Below, piece after piece: positions 8,362 through 16,911 of a stretch of 49,629 bases of DNA. Where the stretch lies: contig QWPJ01000005.1 of the NCBI GenBank assembly GCA_003671195.1, positions 1 to 49,629 on the forward strand. The letters run 5' to 3'. Every line of letters starts with the position of its first letter. The stretch's first letter is position 1. Both the position numbers and the translations under genes were made by a program. Source of the stretch: Planctomycetota bacterium. Its GTDB lineage: Bacteria > Planctomycetota > Planctomycetia > Pirellulales > Pirellulaceae. Below the pieces are notes generated by a model, which searched no databases, was not told the origin of the DNA, and saw only the letters and a program-made list of their open reading frames with translations.

Positions 8362-9690
8362 ATGGCCAAGCAATGGTTGCTCAATCTGCTCTACGCAGCG
8401 CTGCTGCTTTCGATCTCGCCATGGATCCTTTGGCGCAGAGTCCGACAAGGAAGGTATCGAAATGGATGGAGCCAAAAGCTTCTAGGAGCTTTACCTCAAC
8501 CGGCAAAAACACTCGGATCGAACCGATCCTACACGATTTGGTTTCATGCCGTTAGTGTCGGCGAATTGCAAGTCATCCGGCCTCTTGTCGAGCGGGCTGT
8601 CCGCGAATTGCCGACGGCCAAACTGGTGGTCACCACCTCGACCGACTCGGGCTATGAACTGGCCCAAAAACTCTACCATGCACACACCGTCGCGTATGCC
8701 CCTTTGGATTTTACTTGGGCAGTCCGCAGGGCCCTCGATCGCATCGAGCCAGATCTTTTGGTCTTGGCCGAACTGGAACTTTGGCCCAATTGGATCTCGA
8801 TCGCCTCGCAACGCCAGATTCCTATGGCAGTGATCAACGGACGGCTTAGCCAAAATTCCCTTCAAGGCTACCGCCGCATCGCCTCGATCGTCCGAGGGAT
8901 CGTCCGGAAAATCGATTGGATCGCCGCGCAAAGCGATACGGTCCGCGAGCGGTTCATCGAGCTTGGTTACGATCCTGCGAAAATACAAGTCGTTGGGAAC
9001 ATCAAGTTCGATGGTGCCAACGACGATCGTGCGCACCCCGAGGTGCTCGCTAGGTCCGGTCCACTCGGACTTCGCGATGGCCGTTCGACCGTCTGGCTCT
9101 GCGGGAGCACCCAAGACCCCGAGGAACGCATTTGCTTGGACACCTTCGGACAGGTCGCCGATGAATTTGCGCAATTGAAACTGATTTTGGTACCGCGTCA
9201 CGCCGAGCGATTCGAGGAGGTTGCCAGGATGGTGGAAGCGACCGGATTTGCTTGGGGGCGTCGAAGCCGCATGCACAGCGACGGACTGGATCCCTCGTGG
9301 CGGATCTTTCTGGCCGATAGCGTCGGTGAATTGCGTTGGTGGTGGGGCATGGCCGACCTGGGGTTCGTCGGCGGGAGCTTCGGGGCCCGTGGTGGCCAAA
9401 ACATGATCGAGCCCTGCGCCTATGGCGTCGCGACTTGCTACGGCCCAAACACCCGAAACTTTACCGACATTGTCCAGATCCTCCATGAGGCCGATGCGGC
9501 CAGTCAACTTGCAAGTCCCGAGGAGCTCAAGCCATGGTTGGTAGGAATGCTCCAGGACGAGTCGTTGCGAACCCGTTGTGCTGGCCGGGCCGTATCGATC
9601 ACTCAAAAGCACCGTGGAGCGACCGACCGGACCTGGAGCAAACTCGTTAGCTTGCTAGAAAGTAAGGATCTCCGATCGCCGAAGGATTAG
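8362..9690 (+). CDS. waaA: 3-deoxy-D-manno-octulosonic acid (Kdo) transferase
   Basis: This membrane-anchored glycosyltransferase adds Kdo to lipid A precursors, so the organism should make LPS with a Kdo-type inner core. The 442-residue protein has an N-terminal membrane helix (about 5-25). WFHAVSVGE, the LVVTTSTDSGYE strand, the LAELELWPNW motif and the C-terminal FVGGSFGARGGQNMIEP donor-binding region follow, all typical of WaaA/KdtA. AGGAG lies 5 bases before the ATG at 8362, which decides this start over the upstream ATG at 8347. Length is close to the family norm. Mono- versus bifunctional Kdo addition cannot be judged. Confidence 0.92.
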   Translation: MAKQWLLNLLYAALLLSISPWILWRRVRQGRYRNGWSQKLLGALPQPAKTLGSNRSYTIWFHAVSVGELQVIRPLVERAVRELPTAKLVVTTSTDSGYELAQKLYHAHTVAYAPLDFTWAVRRALDRIEPDLLVLAELELWPNWISIASQRQIPMAVINGRLSQNSLQGYRRIASIVRGIVRKIDWIAAQSDTVRERFIELGYDPAKIQVVGNIKFDGANDDRAHPEVLARSGPLGLRDGRSTVWLCGSTQDPEERICLDTFGQVADEFAQLKLILVPRHAERFEEVARMVEATGFAWGRRSRMHSDGLDPSWRIFLADSVGELRWWWGMADLGFVGGSFGARGGQNMIEPCAYGVATCYGPNTRNFTDIVQILHEADAASQLASPEELKPWLVGMLQDESLRTRCAGRAVSITQKHRGATDRTWSKLVSLLESKDLRSPKD

Positions 9691-9767
9691 GTGCGTAGGA
9701 GCTATTGGCTCGTCGAGCCATTGCCCCTTTGGAAATTCGGAAACCGTCGCAGAGCTCTCTAGCCGAT

Positions 9768-9797
9768 GGAAAGCTTGCCGGTGGAAAGCTTGGCAGT
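9768..9797. repeat. 15-bp tandem repeat, two units, between waaA and holA
   Basis: Two adjacent units GGAAAGCTTGCCGGT and GGAAAGCTTGGCAGT differ at two positions. They lie in the otherwise featureless 192-base gap before holA. They add a non-coding example to the 15-bp repeats seen elsewhere in this window. Confidence 0.7.
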
Positions 9798-9882
9798 AGA
9801 ATGCACACACGCATCCAAGGCGATGATCGTTTCGGCGATGTCTTGATGGGGATTTCCTTTTTGATACCAGAGAATCCGATCC

Positions 9883-10938
9883 GTGGCGGAAAAAACCTCA
9901 GCAAAAAGCAAATCGGAGGCCACTGTGCATGCCTTCGATTACCTGGCTCAAAACGAGACTCGGGACTTGCCGGTGCTCGTCGTGGCCATCGGACCCGACG
10001 ATTTCCTCCGCCGTGAATCGATCCAACACGCCTTGAAACTCGGTGGGCTCGAACCGATGAGCGTTACCCGATTCGATGGCGAGGACGCCCAGTGGCGGGA
10101 TGTTCATGACGAACTCTCGACGCAGAGTCTCTTCGACCAAGGGGGCCCGAAGGCAGCTTATGTGCGCAAGGCCGATTCGTTCGTCAGCAAGAATCGCGAG
10201 GCATTAGAGCGGTGGATCGAACAGGCCGAGCTCGGGACGACACTTCTGCTGGACATGCAGACGCTACCGTCGAACCAGAGGCTGTACAAGCTTGCGCAGA
10301 GCAAAGGTTTTTTGGTGGGCACGGCCGAGAGCAAGGGGGCAGCGTTCCCTACCTGGATCGCTCGATGGGGAGCCGCTCGGCACAGCGTTCAATTGACCGT
10401 CGCCCAGGCCTCTTTGGTGGCCGATCGTGTCGGATATGTCTGCGGAATGGTCGATTGCGAGTTGGCCAAGCTCGGGCTTTTTTGCGACGCCCGGGGCAAA
10501 GTCTCGGATGCTCGAGTCGATGAGCTCGTCGGCGGGTGGCGGACCCAGACGGTATGGAACATCAGCTCGGCGATTGCCGAAGGGAAAATTGCCGAAGCGA
10601 TCGATGGGGTCGATAAGCTCATCATGGCAGGCCAAACCCCCGTGGGGATCGCCGCTCAACTCTCCTGGAGTCTTAGACGCTACGGGGTCGCGGCCGCTTG
10701 GATCGACCAACAGAAGCGGTATGGCGTCCAAGGTGTAACGCTTTTCGATGCGCTTTCGCGGGCTGGATTCCGTTTCGAACACGCCCTAGAGGAAAAAAGG
10801 CTCAAGACGATCCGGTGGGATCGGGCCAAGGATCTTCTGAACTGGTTGGTCGAACTCGAAAAGGAATTGAAAGGAAATCACAGCCAGGAGGATCTTGCCC
10901 GTCTGGCTCTCGAGAAATTCATATTCCGCTTTCGATAG
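9883..10938 (+). CDS. holA: DNA polymerase III subunit delta
   Basis: Delta is the clamp-loader subunit that opens the beta ring. The 351-residue protein fits the family in length and order. An N-terminal AAA+-like fold without a Walker A motif comes first (VVAIGPDDFLRRESIQHAL). LLLDMQTLPSNQRLYKLAQSKG follows, and the C-terminal collar region includes GQTPVGIAAQLSWSLRRY and ends LVELEKELKGNHSQEDLARLALEKFIFRF. The start is a GTG at 9883 with only a weak ribosome site; no better start is in frame. It follows waaA after a 192-base gap and precedes an exported protein by 28 bases. Confidence 0.88.
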   Translation: MAEKTSAKSKSEATVHAFDYLAQNETRDLPVLVVAIGPDDFLRRESIQHALKLGGLEPMSVTRFDGEDAQWRDVHDELSTQSLFDQGGPKAAYVRKADSFVSKNREALERWIEQAELGTTLLLDMQTLPSNQRLYKLAQSKGFLVGTAESKGAAFPTWIARWGAARHSVQLTVAQASLVADRVGYVCGMVDCELAKLGLFCDARGKVSDARVDELVGGWRTQTVWNISSAIAEGKIAEAIDGVDKLIMAGQTPVGIAAQLSWSLRRYGVAAAWIDQQKRYGVQGVTLFDALSRAGFRFEHALEEKRLKTIRWDRAKDLLNWLVELEKELKGNHSQEDLARLALEKFIFRFR

Positions 10939-10966
10939 TTGTATCCCCTTGCCGATGAGGTTTGCG

Positions 10967-12571
10967 ATGAAGAATCGATCCGCGATAGAGTCAAGCTTGC
11001 ACCTGCGATCGGCCAGGAAGGCGCTGGCCATGTTGTTGCTGACCATGTTGATGCTGGCCAAGTCGTTGATGATTGGGATTGCAAGTTGCGTTTTGGGTTT
11101 TCTATCCAGCGCATCGGTAGGATGGGCTCAAGAATTCTTCGTGTTGCGTGCCCCCGGAGTTGCTTTGGAGTCGTCGGCAAGGCTCAGTCCCGAGGAGCTG
11201 CAGATCCGAGACCAAGCTGGCCAGATAACCGTCTATTCGAGGCTTCGTCGCTACGACACTCCCGATGGCGGATACATCGGCTACGGATCCCGCCAAGCCC
11301 AGCGAGTGATCCAGTGGCCGGTGGCAAACCGCGGCACCATGCGCATCGGAGTTTTGAGCAACGGACAGATCGAATTTACGCCCAGCCAGATGGCTGTCTT
11401 TGAGATCGATCCGACGAATGGGGCCAGTCTTCCGACGGAGACTTGGACATCGCCGCAGGTCTCAGCGGCAAGCAGAGAGACTGGCGAGTGGAACAAGTCT
11501 GGAGAGTTGAGCAAGTCCGTGCTGTTGTCGACCGGGGAAGTCGGAAATCGATGGTTCATGAAGGCCGGAGGCCAAGGCCAACTTCAGTGGATTCCAGGCG
11601 GTGCGGCTGGAGCACCCCTGAATGACCCGCAGGGGGCTTGGATGATCACCCCCGTCGGGAGCGACATGGTTCGGATCCAGCAATCGGTCGGCAATCAGTG
11701 GTTGGCGCTCAGTGCCGATCCGCAGCAGGCGGGTAATTTCGGTAACGGCGTTTTGGCTCAGCGAGGCCAGCGGTCTTCGGTCCGCCTCATGGGGATCAAC
11801 AATACGATCGCTCAGTGTTGGAGGTTGCAGCAATTCAATGGGGGTTACTGTTTCGAAAGCGTCATGATGCCAGGCTGTGGATTGACCTATGTCCCCAACA
11901 ATGGCCTATGGCTTCAGCCGATCCTCTATTCTCCTTGGCAAGTCTGGTGGCCTCAGCAACCCGCATTCGCCTTGCCAGCCCCGACTTACCGAGTGGTATC
12001 CGAGCAAGTCGTCTCCAATGCGCCCTTAGGTCCGGTGACACTGCGGATCGCCAATACCCACAGCGATGGGCTGTTGGTACTCTTGGCCGACCGTCGCAAC
12101 TCCGGGGCTGCTAAAAGGATTCGGATCCCTCAAGGTGGATCCGAGACGGTGGTGCTCGAACGCGACAGTGGGTCGACCGTCATTCAAACGGTCGAATACC
12201 TAGATGGTTTTGGGAATTGGGATCGGCGAGAGGTTCAGGTGCCTGTGCCGCCCGTGGTGCTCTACGACGTGAGTGTTTACGAGGAATTCTTGCAATCGAT
12301 CGCTATCGATGCGACAGGCAAGAGTCCGAATGTGATCGAGGATATCAATTATCAGCCTCGGAGTGTTGGCTTTGTGTTGCTCCCTGCTGGGGATCAGTTG
12401 CAAGACAACAGTGTGATCGATGTCTACCCCGCGGCGGCCGATTCGCGAAATCCAGGCGCAGTTCGTCGTCTGGCTCCAACCGACTACCAACGCAGTTCCT
12501 CGCAGGCAACTCCGAAGGACCCTCTTAAGGAACTTCTGGAGCAATTGCAAAGCAAGCGAGGCGCGTTTTGA
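10967..12571 (+). CDS. Exported protein of unknown function
   Basis: I do not recognise the family. The 534-residue protein begins at ATG 10967 with GAGG 6 bases upstream. An ATG at 10955 is also possible. A strongly hydrophobic segment (about residues 15-45) ending near VGWAQ suggests a signal peptide. The rest is beta-rich and Gly/Gln/Trp-rich. A stretch around residues 175-300 (repeated W-V-R-I-Q-Q and G-N-Q-W-L-A patterns) vaguely recalls a ricin-type beta-trefoil, which is a guess. The C-terminal part discusses no catalytic motif. The gene ends in a TTGA overlap with the start of the prepilin-peptidase-like gene, so the two are translationally coupled and may work together in the envelope. 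Confidence 0.75.
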   Translation: MKNRSAIESSLHLRSARKALAMLLLTMLMLAKSLMIGIASCVLGFLSSASVGWAQEFFVLRAPGVALESSARLSPEELQIRDQAGQITVYSRLRRYDTPDGGYIGYGSRQAQRVIQWPVANRGTMRIGVLSNGQIEFTPSQMAVFEIDPTNGASLPTETWTSPQVSAASRETGEWNKSGELSKSVLLSTGEVGNRWFMKAGGQGQLQWIPGGAAGAPLNDPQGAWMITPVGSDMVRIQQSVGNQWLALSADPQQAGNFGNGVLAQRGQRSSVRLMGINNTIAQCWRLQQFNGGYCFESVMMPGCGLTYVPNNGLWLQPILYSPWQVWWPQQPAFALPAPTYRVVSEQVVSNAPLGPVTLRIANTHSDGLLVLLADRRNSGAAKRIRIPQGGSETVVLERDSGSTVIQTVEYLDGFGNWDRREVQVPVPPVVLYDVSVYEEFLQSIAIDATGKSPNVIEDINYQPRSVGFVLLPAGDQLQDNSVIDVYPAAADSRNPGAVRRLAPTDYQRSSSQATPKDPLKELLEQLQSKRGAF

Positions 12572-13959
12572 CCGAATTGGATCCCTCCTTGGTTCCGTCT
12601 CTAGATCCTTCTCTAGATCCTTCTCTAGATCCTTCTCTAGATGGTCCCATTCGAGCGCGTCGCAAGAGCTTGATTTCGTTTCGACGCGATTGGCCCCTGA
12701 TGCTCCTGCTCGCAGCGATATTTGCTGGCTGGGTTTTCTACGCCATGATCCTCCCGCCGATTCAAATCCGGGCCAAGATCGCTGCATCGAGGTGGAAGAT
12801 CGACCCCAGAGATCCCGAGATTTCCTTTAGCCTATGGTTTGCCCGTCGGACCTTGGAATACTGGATGGTCTTTTGGGTCTTTTATCTCGGAGCGAGCATC
12901 GGTAGTTTCATCAATGTCGTTGCGAGCCGAACCCCCAAGGGCCAGACGATCGTCACGCGAGGATCGCATTGCCCCTACTGCGATCGCGCGCTGAGCATGA
13001 TCGACAACTCACCGGTCTTTGGTTGGCTCATGCTGCGAGGACGCTGTCGGGGATGTCGGCTGCCGATCTCCCCGAGATACCTCTACATGGAGATTCTCTT
13101 CGGGTTGATTTTCCTCCTGGTCGCAGCCATCGAACTGCTTGCCAACGGCCTGAATCTCCCTTACCGAGAATGGCGCATCGGGACCGGGATCGTCTGGACC
13201 GTGTTCTATCCGAAATGGGATTTGATCGGGGCATTGGTCCTGCACTTGAGCCTGTTTTCCGTGGCGATCATGCTCATCGCCACGGAGTCAGAGCGATTGA
13301 AGTTTCCCAAAACGCCGCTGCTGGTGATTTTGGGGATCTATATCGCGGGTTTCATCTCGAATCGAGTCGTGGCTCGCGTCCGCTGGACCGAGCCTTGGGG
13401 GGAACGCTTCCCCAGTTATGGAAATCCATTGACCGATGGATCCCTGGCGACGGCACATGCCATGAGCTCAGGAATCGGACTTGTAGTCGGCGCGATTCTC
13501 GGCGTACTCAGTGGCCTGCTCCTGTGCCGTCTGTGCTGGCCCAGCCCTCAAGCCACTGGTGTCCCCGAAGATGCTGGCGTCCCCGAAGATGCTGCTTCCC
13601 CCGAAGAAACTACCGAGCCCGAAGACACTGGCGGGCCCGAATACACTGGCGGGCCCGAAGAAACTGGCGAACCTCAAGACCTCTTGGCTCGGCAGGGGCA
13701 GGGCAGGGGAGCGTTCCTTTGGCATTGGAGCATCTTGCATGCCCTCTCAGGAGCCTTGCTCGGCTGGCAAGCCATCGGCTTGACTAGCCTCGTAGCGAGC
13801 TTGATCGCGATGATTCTCTGCGGATGGCTCGCTCGAAACTGGAACGATGGCCGCATCCAATTCCGAGGTCCGGTTATTGCATTGGGAATCTGGACCTGTA
13901 CTCTATTGATTCACCATTGCGGGTGGAGATGGATCGCGATGGCTTGGTACGGGTTCTAG
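12568..13959 (+). CDS. Prepilin peptidase-like membrane protein, apparently catalytically inactive
   Basis: The 463-residue protein has about eight membrane segments and the A24 prepilin peptidase plan. GASIGSFINVVASRTP (about 108-123) is followed by a zinc-binding pair CPYC (135-138) and CRGC (160-163), typical of the N-terminal methylase-associated domain. In the peptidase domain, aligning by eye with PilD-type enzymes puts Ala238 (LIATESERLKFP) where the first catalytic Asp should be. It puts Ala382 (GQGRGAFLWH) where the GxGD Asp should be. A cytoplasmic loop holds an acidic repeat (VPEDAG, GGPEET units, 331-370). The N-terminus holds four SLDP repeats from 12-bp units. It starts with TTG overlapping the upstream stop. 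Cleavage activity is doubtful; a scaffold or methylation role is possible. Confidence 0.82.
   Translation: MTELDPSLVPSLDPSLDPSLDPSLDGPIRARRKSLISFRRDWPLMLLLAAIFAGWVFYAMILPPIQIRAKIAASRWKIDPRDPEISFSLWFARRTLEYWMVFWVFYLGASIGSFINVVASRTPKGQTIVTRGSHCPYCDRALSMIDNSPVFGWLMLRGRCRGCRLPISPRYLYMEILFGLIFLLVAAIELLANGLNLPYREWRIGTGIVWTVFYPKWDLIGALVLHLSLFSVAIMLIATESERLKFPKTPLLVILGIYIAGFISNRVVARVRWTEPWGERFPSYGNPLTDGSLATAHAMSSGIGLVVGAILGVLSGLLLCRLCWPSPQATGVPEDAGVPEDAASPEETTEPEDTGGPEYTGGPEETGEPQDLLARQGQGRGAFLWHWSILHALSGALLGWQAIGLTSLVASLIAMILCGWLARNWNDGRIQFRGPVIALGIWTCTLLIHHCGWRWIAMAWYGF
12599..12645. repeat. 12-bp in-frame tandem repeat (TCTAGATCCTTC)
   Basis: About four near-perfect 12-base units (TCTAGATCCTTC) encode SLDP repeats at the extreme N-terminus of the prepilin-peptidase-like protein, before its first membrane helix. 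Such perfect nucleotide repeats imply a recent, slippage-prone expansion. Confidence 0.8.
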
Positions 13960-14038
13960 CCCGCAGCACGCAACTCCACTTGACCCTCCTTGATTTCCTC
14001 CCTGTTGTTCTAGCCTCTTTGAAAGGTCTTTGATTCCC

Positions 14039-15589
14039 ATGACCCAACTTGTATCTACCCCTTTGAATCGAATTCGATGGTCTCGGCGCGGATTGTTTTC
14101 AATCGCGTTGCTAGCCGGAACTTTTGCAGCCGACTGGGCCATGGCCGAGGTCAAGCTCCCGAATATCTTCACCGACTCGATGGTGCTTCAGCAGAAGCAA
14201 GAGAATCGGATCTGGGGCAAGGACAACCCTGGCCAAGTCGTCACGATCAGCGTTGGAGAAACAAAGCTATCTGCGACAAGCGATGCGGCAGGAAATTGGG
14301 AAGCACGATTGCCTGCTATGGAGGTCGGCGCACCGCTGACAATCACGGTGGCTGGAAGCTCGACCAAGACGATTTCGGATGTGTTGGTCGGAGAGGTATG
14401 GGTCTGTTCAGGCCAGTCCAACATGCAATGGTCGGTGGCCCAGTCAAACGATCCGGATTTAGAGCGACTGGCGGCGAACTATCCGAACATCCGAATGATC
14501 AATTTCCCACAGACCGGCTCGCAGGAGCCGATCTGGAGCCATGACGATCGGAAGTGGAAAGTGTGCACTCCGGAGAACGTTCCTCAGTTTTCCGCAGTGG
14601 GCTATTTCTTTGCCAGACAGATCCATCAGACGACTGGGGTTCCGATCGGGATGGTCAACAACGCTTGGGGTGGCTCGGCCTGCGAGGCTTGGGTCAACCC
14701 CGAATTGCTCAAAACCGATGGTCGCTTCAACAAAATGATGAACAACTGGTCTGCCAATGCAGAGCGATTCAAGACGTTGAGCGAGAAAAAAGATCGGACC
14801 AAAGAGGAAGAGGACCAACTGAAGAACCTCGGAAACCAAATGCGAGGGAATCAGCGTCCTGCGAATATTTACAATGGGGTCCTCAAGTCCCACCTCGGTT
14901 ACGGTATCAAGGGAGCGATTTGGTACCAAGGGGAATCCAACGCAGGTAGAGCGTATCAGTACCGCGACTTGTTCCCGTTGATGATCGACAACTGGCGCAA
15001 GGAGTGGGGCCAAGGGGACTTCCCTTTCTATTGGGTCCAATTGGCCGACTTTAAGGCCGAGTCGAAAGAGCCCGCAGAGAGCGATTGGGCAGAGCTACGA
15101 GAGGCCCAGACAATGACCCTCGATCGCCTACCCCACACGGGCCAAGCGGTCATCATCGATATCGGAGAGGGCAAAGACATTCACCCGAAGAACAAGGTCG
15201 ATGTCGGACGACGCTTGGCTCGCTTGGCCTTGGCCAACGAGTATGGAATCCAAGTCGATCCGCAAAGTCCTCGGTATGCATCGATGCAAGCCGACGCCGA
15301 TGCGATTGTCCTTAGTTTCAATCATCTATCGAGTGGATGGCGTCCGTTTGACGTCAACGAACCGATCGGCTTTACGATTGCAGGCGAGGACAAGAAGTTC
15401 TATCCCGCAGTGGCAAAAATCGTCGAGGGGAACAAGATTCGCGTCTCGAGTCCGAGTGTCCCCAAGCCGGTTTCGGTGCGGTATGCTTGGGCCGACAATC
15501 CGGTTTGCAACATGTTCAGCGCCAGCGGGTTGCCATTGACCCCGTTCCGGACCGACGACTGGCCCGGAGTGACCGCCGGCCGCGAGTGA
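14039..15589 (+). CDS. Secreted sialate O-acetylesterase-like SGNH hydrolase
   Basis: These enzymes remove acetyl groups from sialic acid or other acetylated sugars. The 516-residue protein has an N-terminal Arg-Arg followed by a hydrophobic segment (SIALLAGTFAADWAMA), which may be a signal peptide. VKLPNIFTDSMVLQQ and a beta domain come next. The SGNH catalytic block GEVWVCSGQSNMQWSV holds the nucleophile Ser. GMVNNAWGGSACEAW, GAIWYQGESNAGRAYQY and late GEGKDIHPKNK, with the catalytic His, follow in family order. I prefer ATG 14039; TTG 14030 sits closer to the AAAGG ribosome site and would add three residues. The downstream gap leads into the repeat patch. Substrate specificity is unknown. 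Confidence 0.88.
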   Translation: MTQLVSTPLNRIRWSRRGLFSIALLAGTFAADWAMAEVKLPNIFTDSMVLQQKQENRIWGKDNPGQVVTISVGETKLSATSDAAGNWEARLPAMEVGAPLTITVAGSSTKTISDVLVGEVWVCSGQSNMQWSVAQSNDPDLERLAANYPNIRMINFPQTGSQEPIWSHDDRKWKVCTPENVPQFSAVGYFFARQIHQTTGVPIGMVNNAWGGSACEAWVNPELLKTDGRFNKMMNNWSANAERFKTLSEKKDRTKEEEDQLKNLGNQMRGNQRPANIYNGVLKSHLGYGIKGAIWYQGESNAGRAYQYRDLFPLMIDNWRKEWGQGDFPFYWVQLADFKAESKEPAESDWAELREAQTMTLDRLPHTGQAVIIDIGEGKDIHPKNKVDVGRRLARLALANEYGIQVDPQSPRYASMQADADAIVLSFNHLSSGWRPFDVNEPIGFTIAGEDKKFYPAVAKIVEGNKIRVSSPSVPKPVSVRYAWADNPVCNMFSASGLPLTPFRTDDWPGVTAGRE

Positions 15590-15662
15590 TTTCGGCTTTT
15601 GGTCGCTCTGATGCTCCCCTTGCGCCTGTTTGGGGAAAACCGGGTCTGCATACTTTCTGCAA

Positions 15663-15707
15663 CTCCCCCTCGCCCGCAGGCGGGAGAGGGGGCCGGGGGG
15701 TGAGGGT
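15663..15707 (+). repeat. Left inverted 45-bp repeat flanking the DUF559 gene
   Basis: This GC-rich 45-base block contains an internal hairpin (CTCGCCCGC-AG-GCGGGAG) followed by a purine-rich GGGGG-TGAGGG tail. Its reverse complement recurs at 16349-16393 with 44 of 45 bases the same. It lies in the 292-base gap between the acetylesterase-like gene and the DUF559 gene. Confidence 0.88.
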
Positions 15708-15881
15708 GAGCCCCCTGAAGCCCGGCCAACTCGCTGGTGTCTTTCCTTAGAAGATTTCTTTTGCACCAAAGAGTCCAATCCAGGTCCTCTCGTAAATGCA
15801 AGAGGCAATCAGTTCTGCTGGTGTCTCTTAGAAGCCTTCTCGCTTACCATGGTTCATCGAACCGGTTCCAGGAGGGGTTGC

Positions 15882-16295
15882 ATGAAGAAAAGCAGATCGC
15901 GATCGATGGCGAGCATTGAGTTCGCAAGATTGCAGCGTCGCATGTCGGACGAATCAGTGCTGATTGTCTGGCATTGGATCCGCAATCGGCACTGTTTCAA
16001 GCAGAAGTTTCGGCGCGAGCACCCAATTGCGCCCTACACGGTGGATTTCTGTTGCGTAGAGTTACGCTTGGTCATTGAGATAGACGGTGCTCATCATTGG
16101 ACACCTGAAGGGATTGAACACGATCAAATTCGCGATCGGTTTTTGAATTCGCTAGGATACCAAGTGCTTCGTATCCCTGGGTTTGAGATTCTCCGAGATC
16201 CTCCAGCGGTGCAGTTGAGAATCAGAGAGTTTATAAAAGCGGCCTTGGATCGCTTACGAGAATCGTCAGGAGGTTCGGATTCTGGCGCTTTGTAA
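15882..16295 (+). CDS. DUF559 (Vsr-like) endonuclease-domain protein
   Basis: This 137-residue protein belongs to the DUF559 family, small PD-(D/E)xK-fold nucleases related to very-short-patch repair enzymes. The core reads FRREHPIAPYTVDFCC, then ELRLVIEIDGAHH, then RDRFLNSLGYQVLRIPGFEIL. The Asp of YTVDF and the EID triplet are the expected metal ligands. AGGAGG 6 bases before ATG 15882 decides the start against longer open readings. The gene sits alone between two near-identical inverted 45-bp repeats, and its codon usage looks less GC-biased than that of its neighbours. Both suggest an acquired or mobile unit. Activity and target are unknown. Confidence 0.88.
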   Translation: MKKSRSRSMASIEFARLQRRMSDESVLIVWHWIRNRHCFKQKFRREHPIAPYTVDFCCVELRLVIEIDGAHHWTPEGIEHDQIRDRFLNSLGYQVLRIPGFEILRDPPAVQLRIREFIKAALDRLRESSGGSDSGAL

Positions 16296-16348
16296 AGCAA
16301 AGAGTTGGTTGGGGAAGGCACGAGGTTGGATGGGTAGAGAGTGCTAAG

Positions 16349-16393
16349 ACCCTCACCCCCCAGCCCCCTCTCCCGCCTGCGGGCGAGGGGGAG
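16349..16393 (-). repeat. Right inverted 45-bp repeat flanking the DUF559 gene
   Basis: This is the reverse complement of 15663-15707 with a single base difference (CT for CC after the G run). It begins 53 bases after the DUF559 stop codon, and its outer edge runs straight into the 46-bp tandem repeat. Confidence 0.88.
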
Positions 16394-16573
16394 CAGCAAC
16401 GCAAGCCGCCCTATCTTTCACTTGCGAGTGGAGCGGGAGCAGCAACGCAAGCCGCCCTATCTTTCACTTGCGAGTGGAGCGGGAGCAGCAATGCAAGCCG
16501 CCCATCTTTCACTTGCGGGTGGAGCGGGAGCAGCAATGCAAGCCGCCCTATCTTTCACTTGCGGGCCAGGGAG
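16391..16573. repeat. 46-bp minisatellite, four units
   Basis: Four consecutive units (16391-16436, 16437-16482, 16483-16527 and about 16528-16573) share the core GAGCAGCAACGCAAGCCGCC followed by CTATCTTTCACTTGCG. The first two are identical and the others carry a few changes and one deletion. The array abuts the right DUF559 repeat. It can be read as protein in some frames, but I see no sign that it is translated. Confidence 0.85.
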
Positions 16574-16817
16574 CCCGAGGAGGTGGGGTCCTAGGGATGT
16601 TGGTGCATCGTACGAGAATCAATGGTCTTCTTGCCCCAACGGGGCGCAAGGTGACAGCCCAGGGCAAAGCGAAGCGCCGCCCTGGGTTCGCTCCATCGCG
16701 TTATGAAATGTAGCCAGGCGATTTCGTTTAACCCGTAGCCAACGGCGAGGGATTTAACCAAGCCCGCTAGCAAACTGCATAGGGGCTTTGATCAGACAAA
16801 GATCGCTTCACCTCCCG
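16574..16817. repeat. Gene-free stretch with a dispersed-repeat-like hairpin element
   Basis: No credible gene lies here. Bases about 16621-16760 look like a dispersed intergenic element. They contain an 8-base stem CCCAGGGC/GCCCTGGG (16658-16665 with 16679-16686), a CCCCAACGGGG palindrome just upstream, and the phrase GCCAACGGCGAGGGATTTAACC. I recognise this kind of element from other planctomycete intergenic regions, but only one copy is in this window. Confidence 0.45.
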
Positions 16818-16840
16818 AAAAACGGGTCTGCGACCCGTTT
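16818..16840 (-). terminator. Probable terminator of the 20912-16912 operon
   Basis: A perfect 9-base stem (AAACGGGTC / GACCCGTTT) around three bases lies 72 bases past the stop of the oxidoreductase gene. Read on the minus strand, the stem is followed by further T residues, as an intrinsic terminator needs. Confidence 0.5.
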
Positions 16841-16911
16841 GGGGATGATCGCGATCGATTCGTCCCGTACACGCACGGCCTCGGAGGGCCATGCTACGCC
16901 CCCAAACCGAC

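Noticed and set aside
16341..16706. A 121-codon frame through the minisatellite
   Set aside because: Its residues are just translated 46-bp repeat units with no ribosome site or domain.
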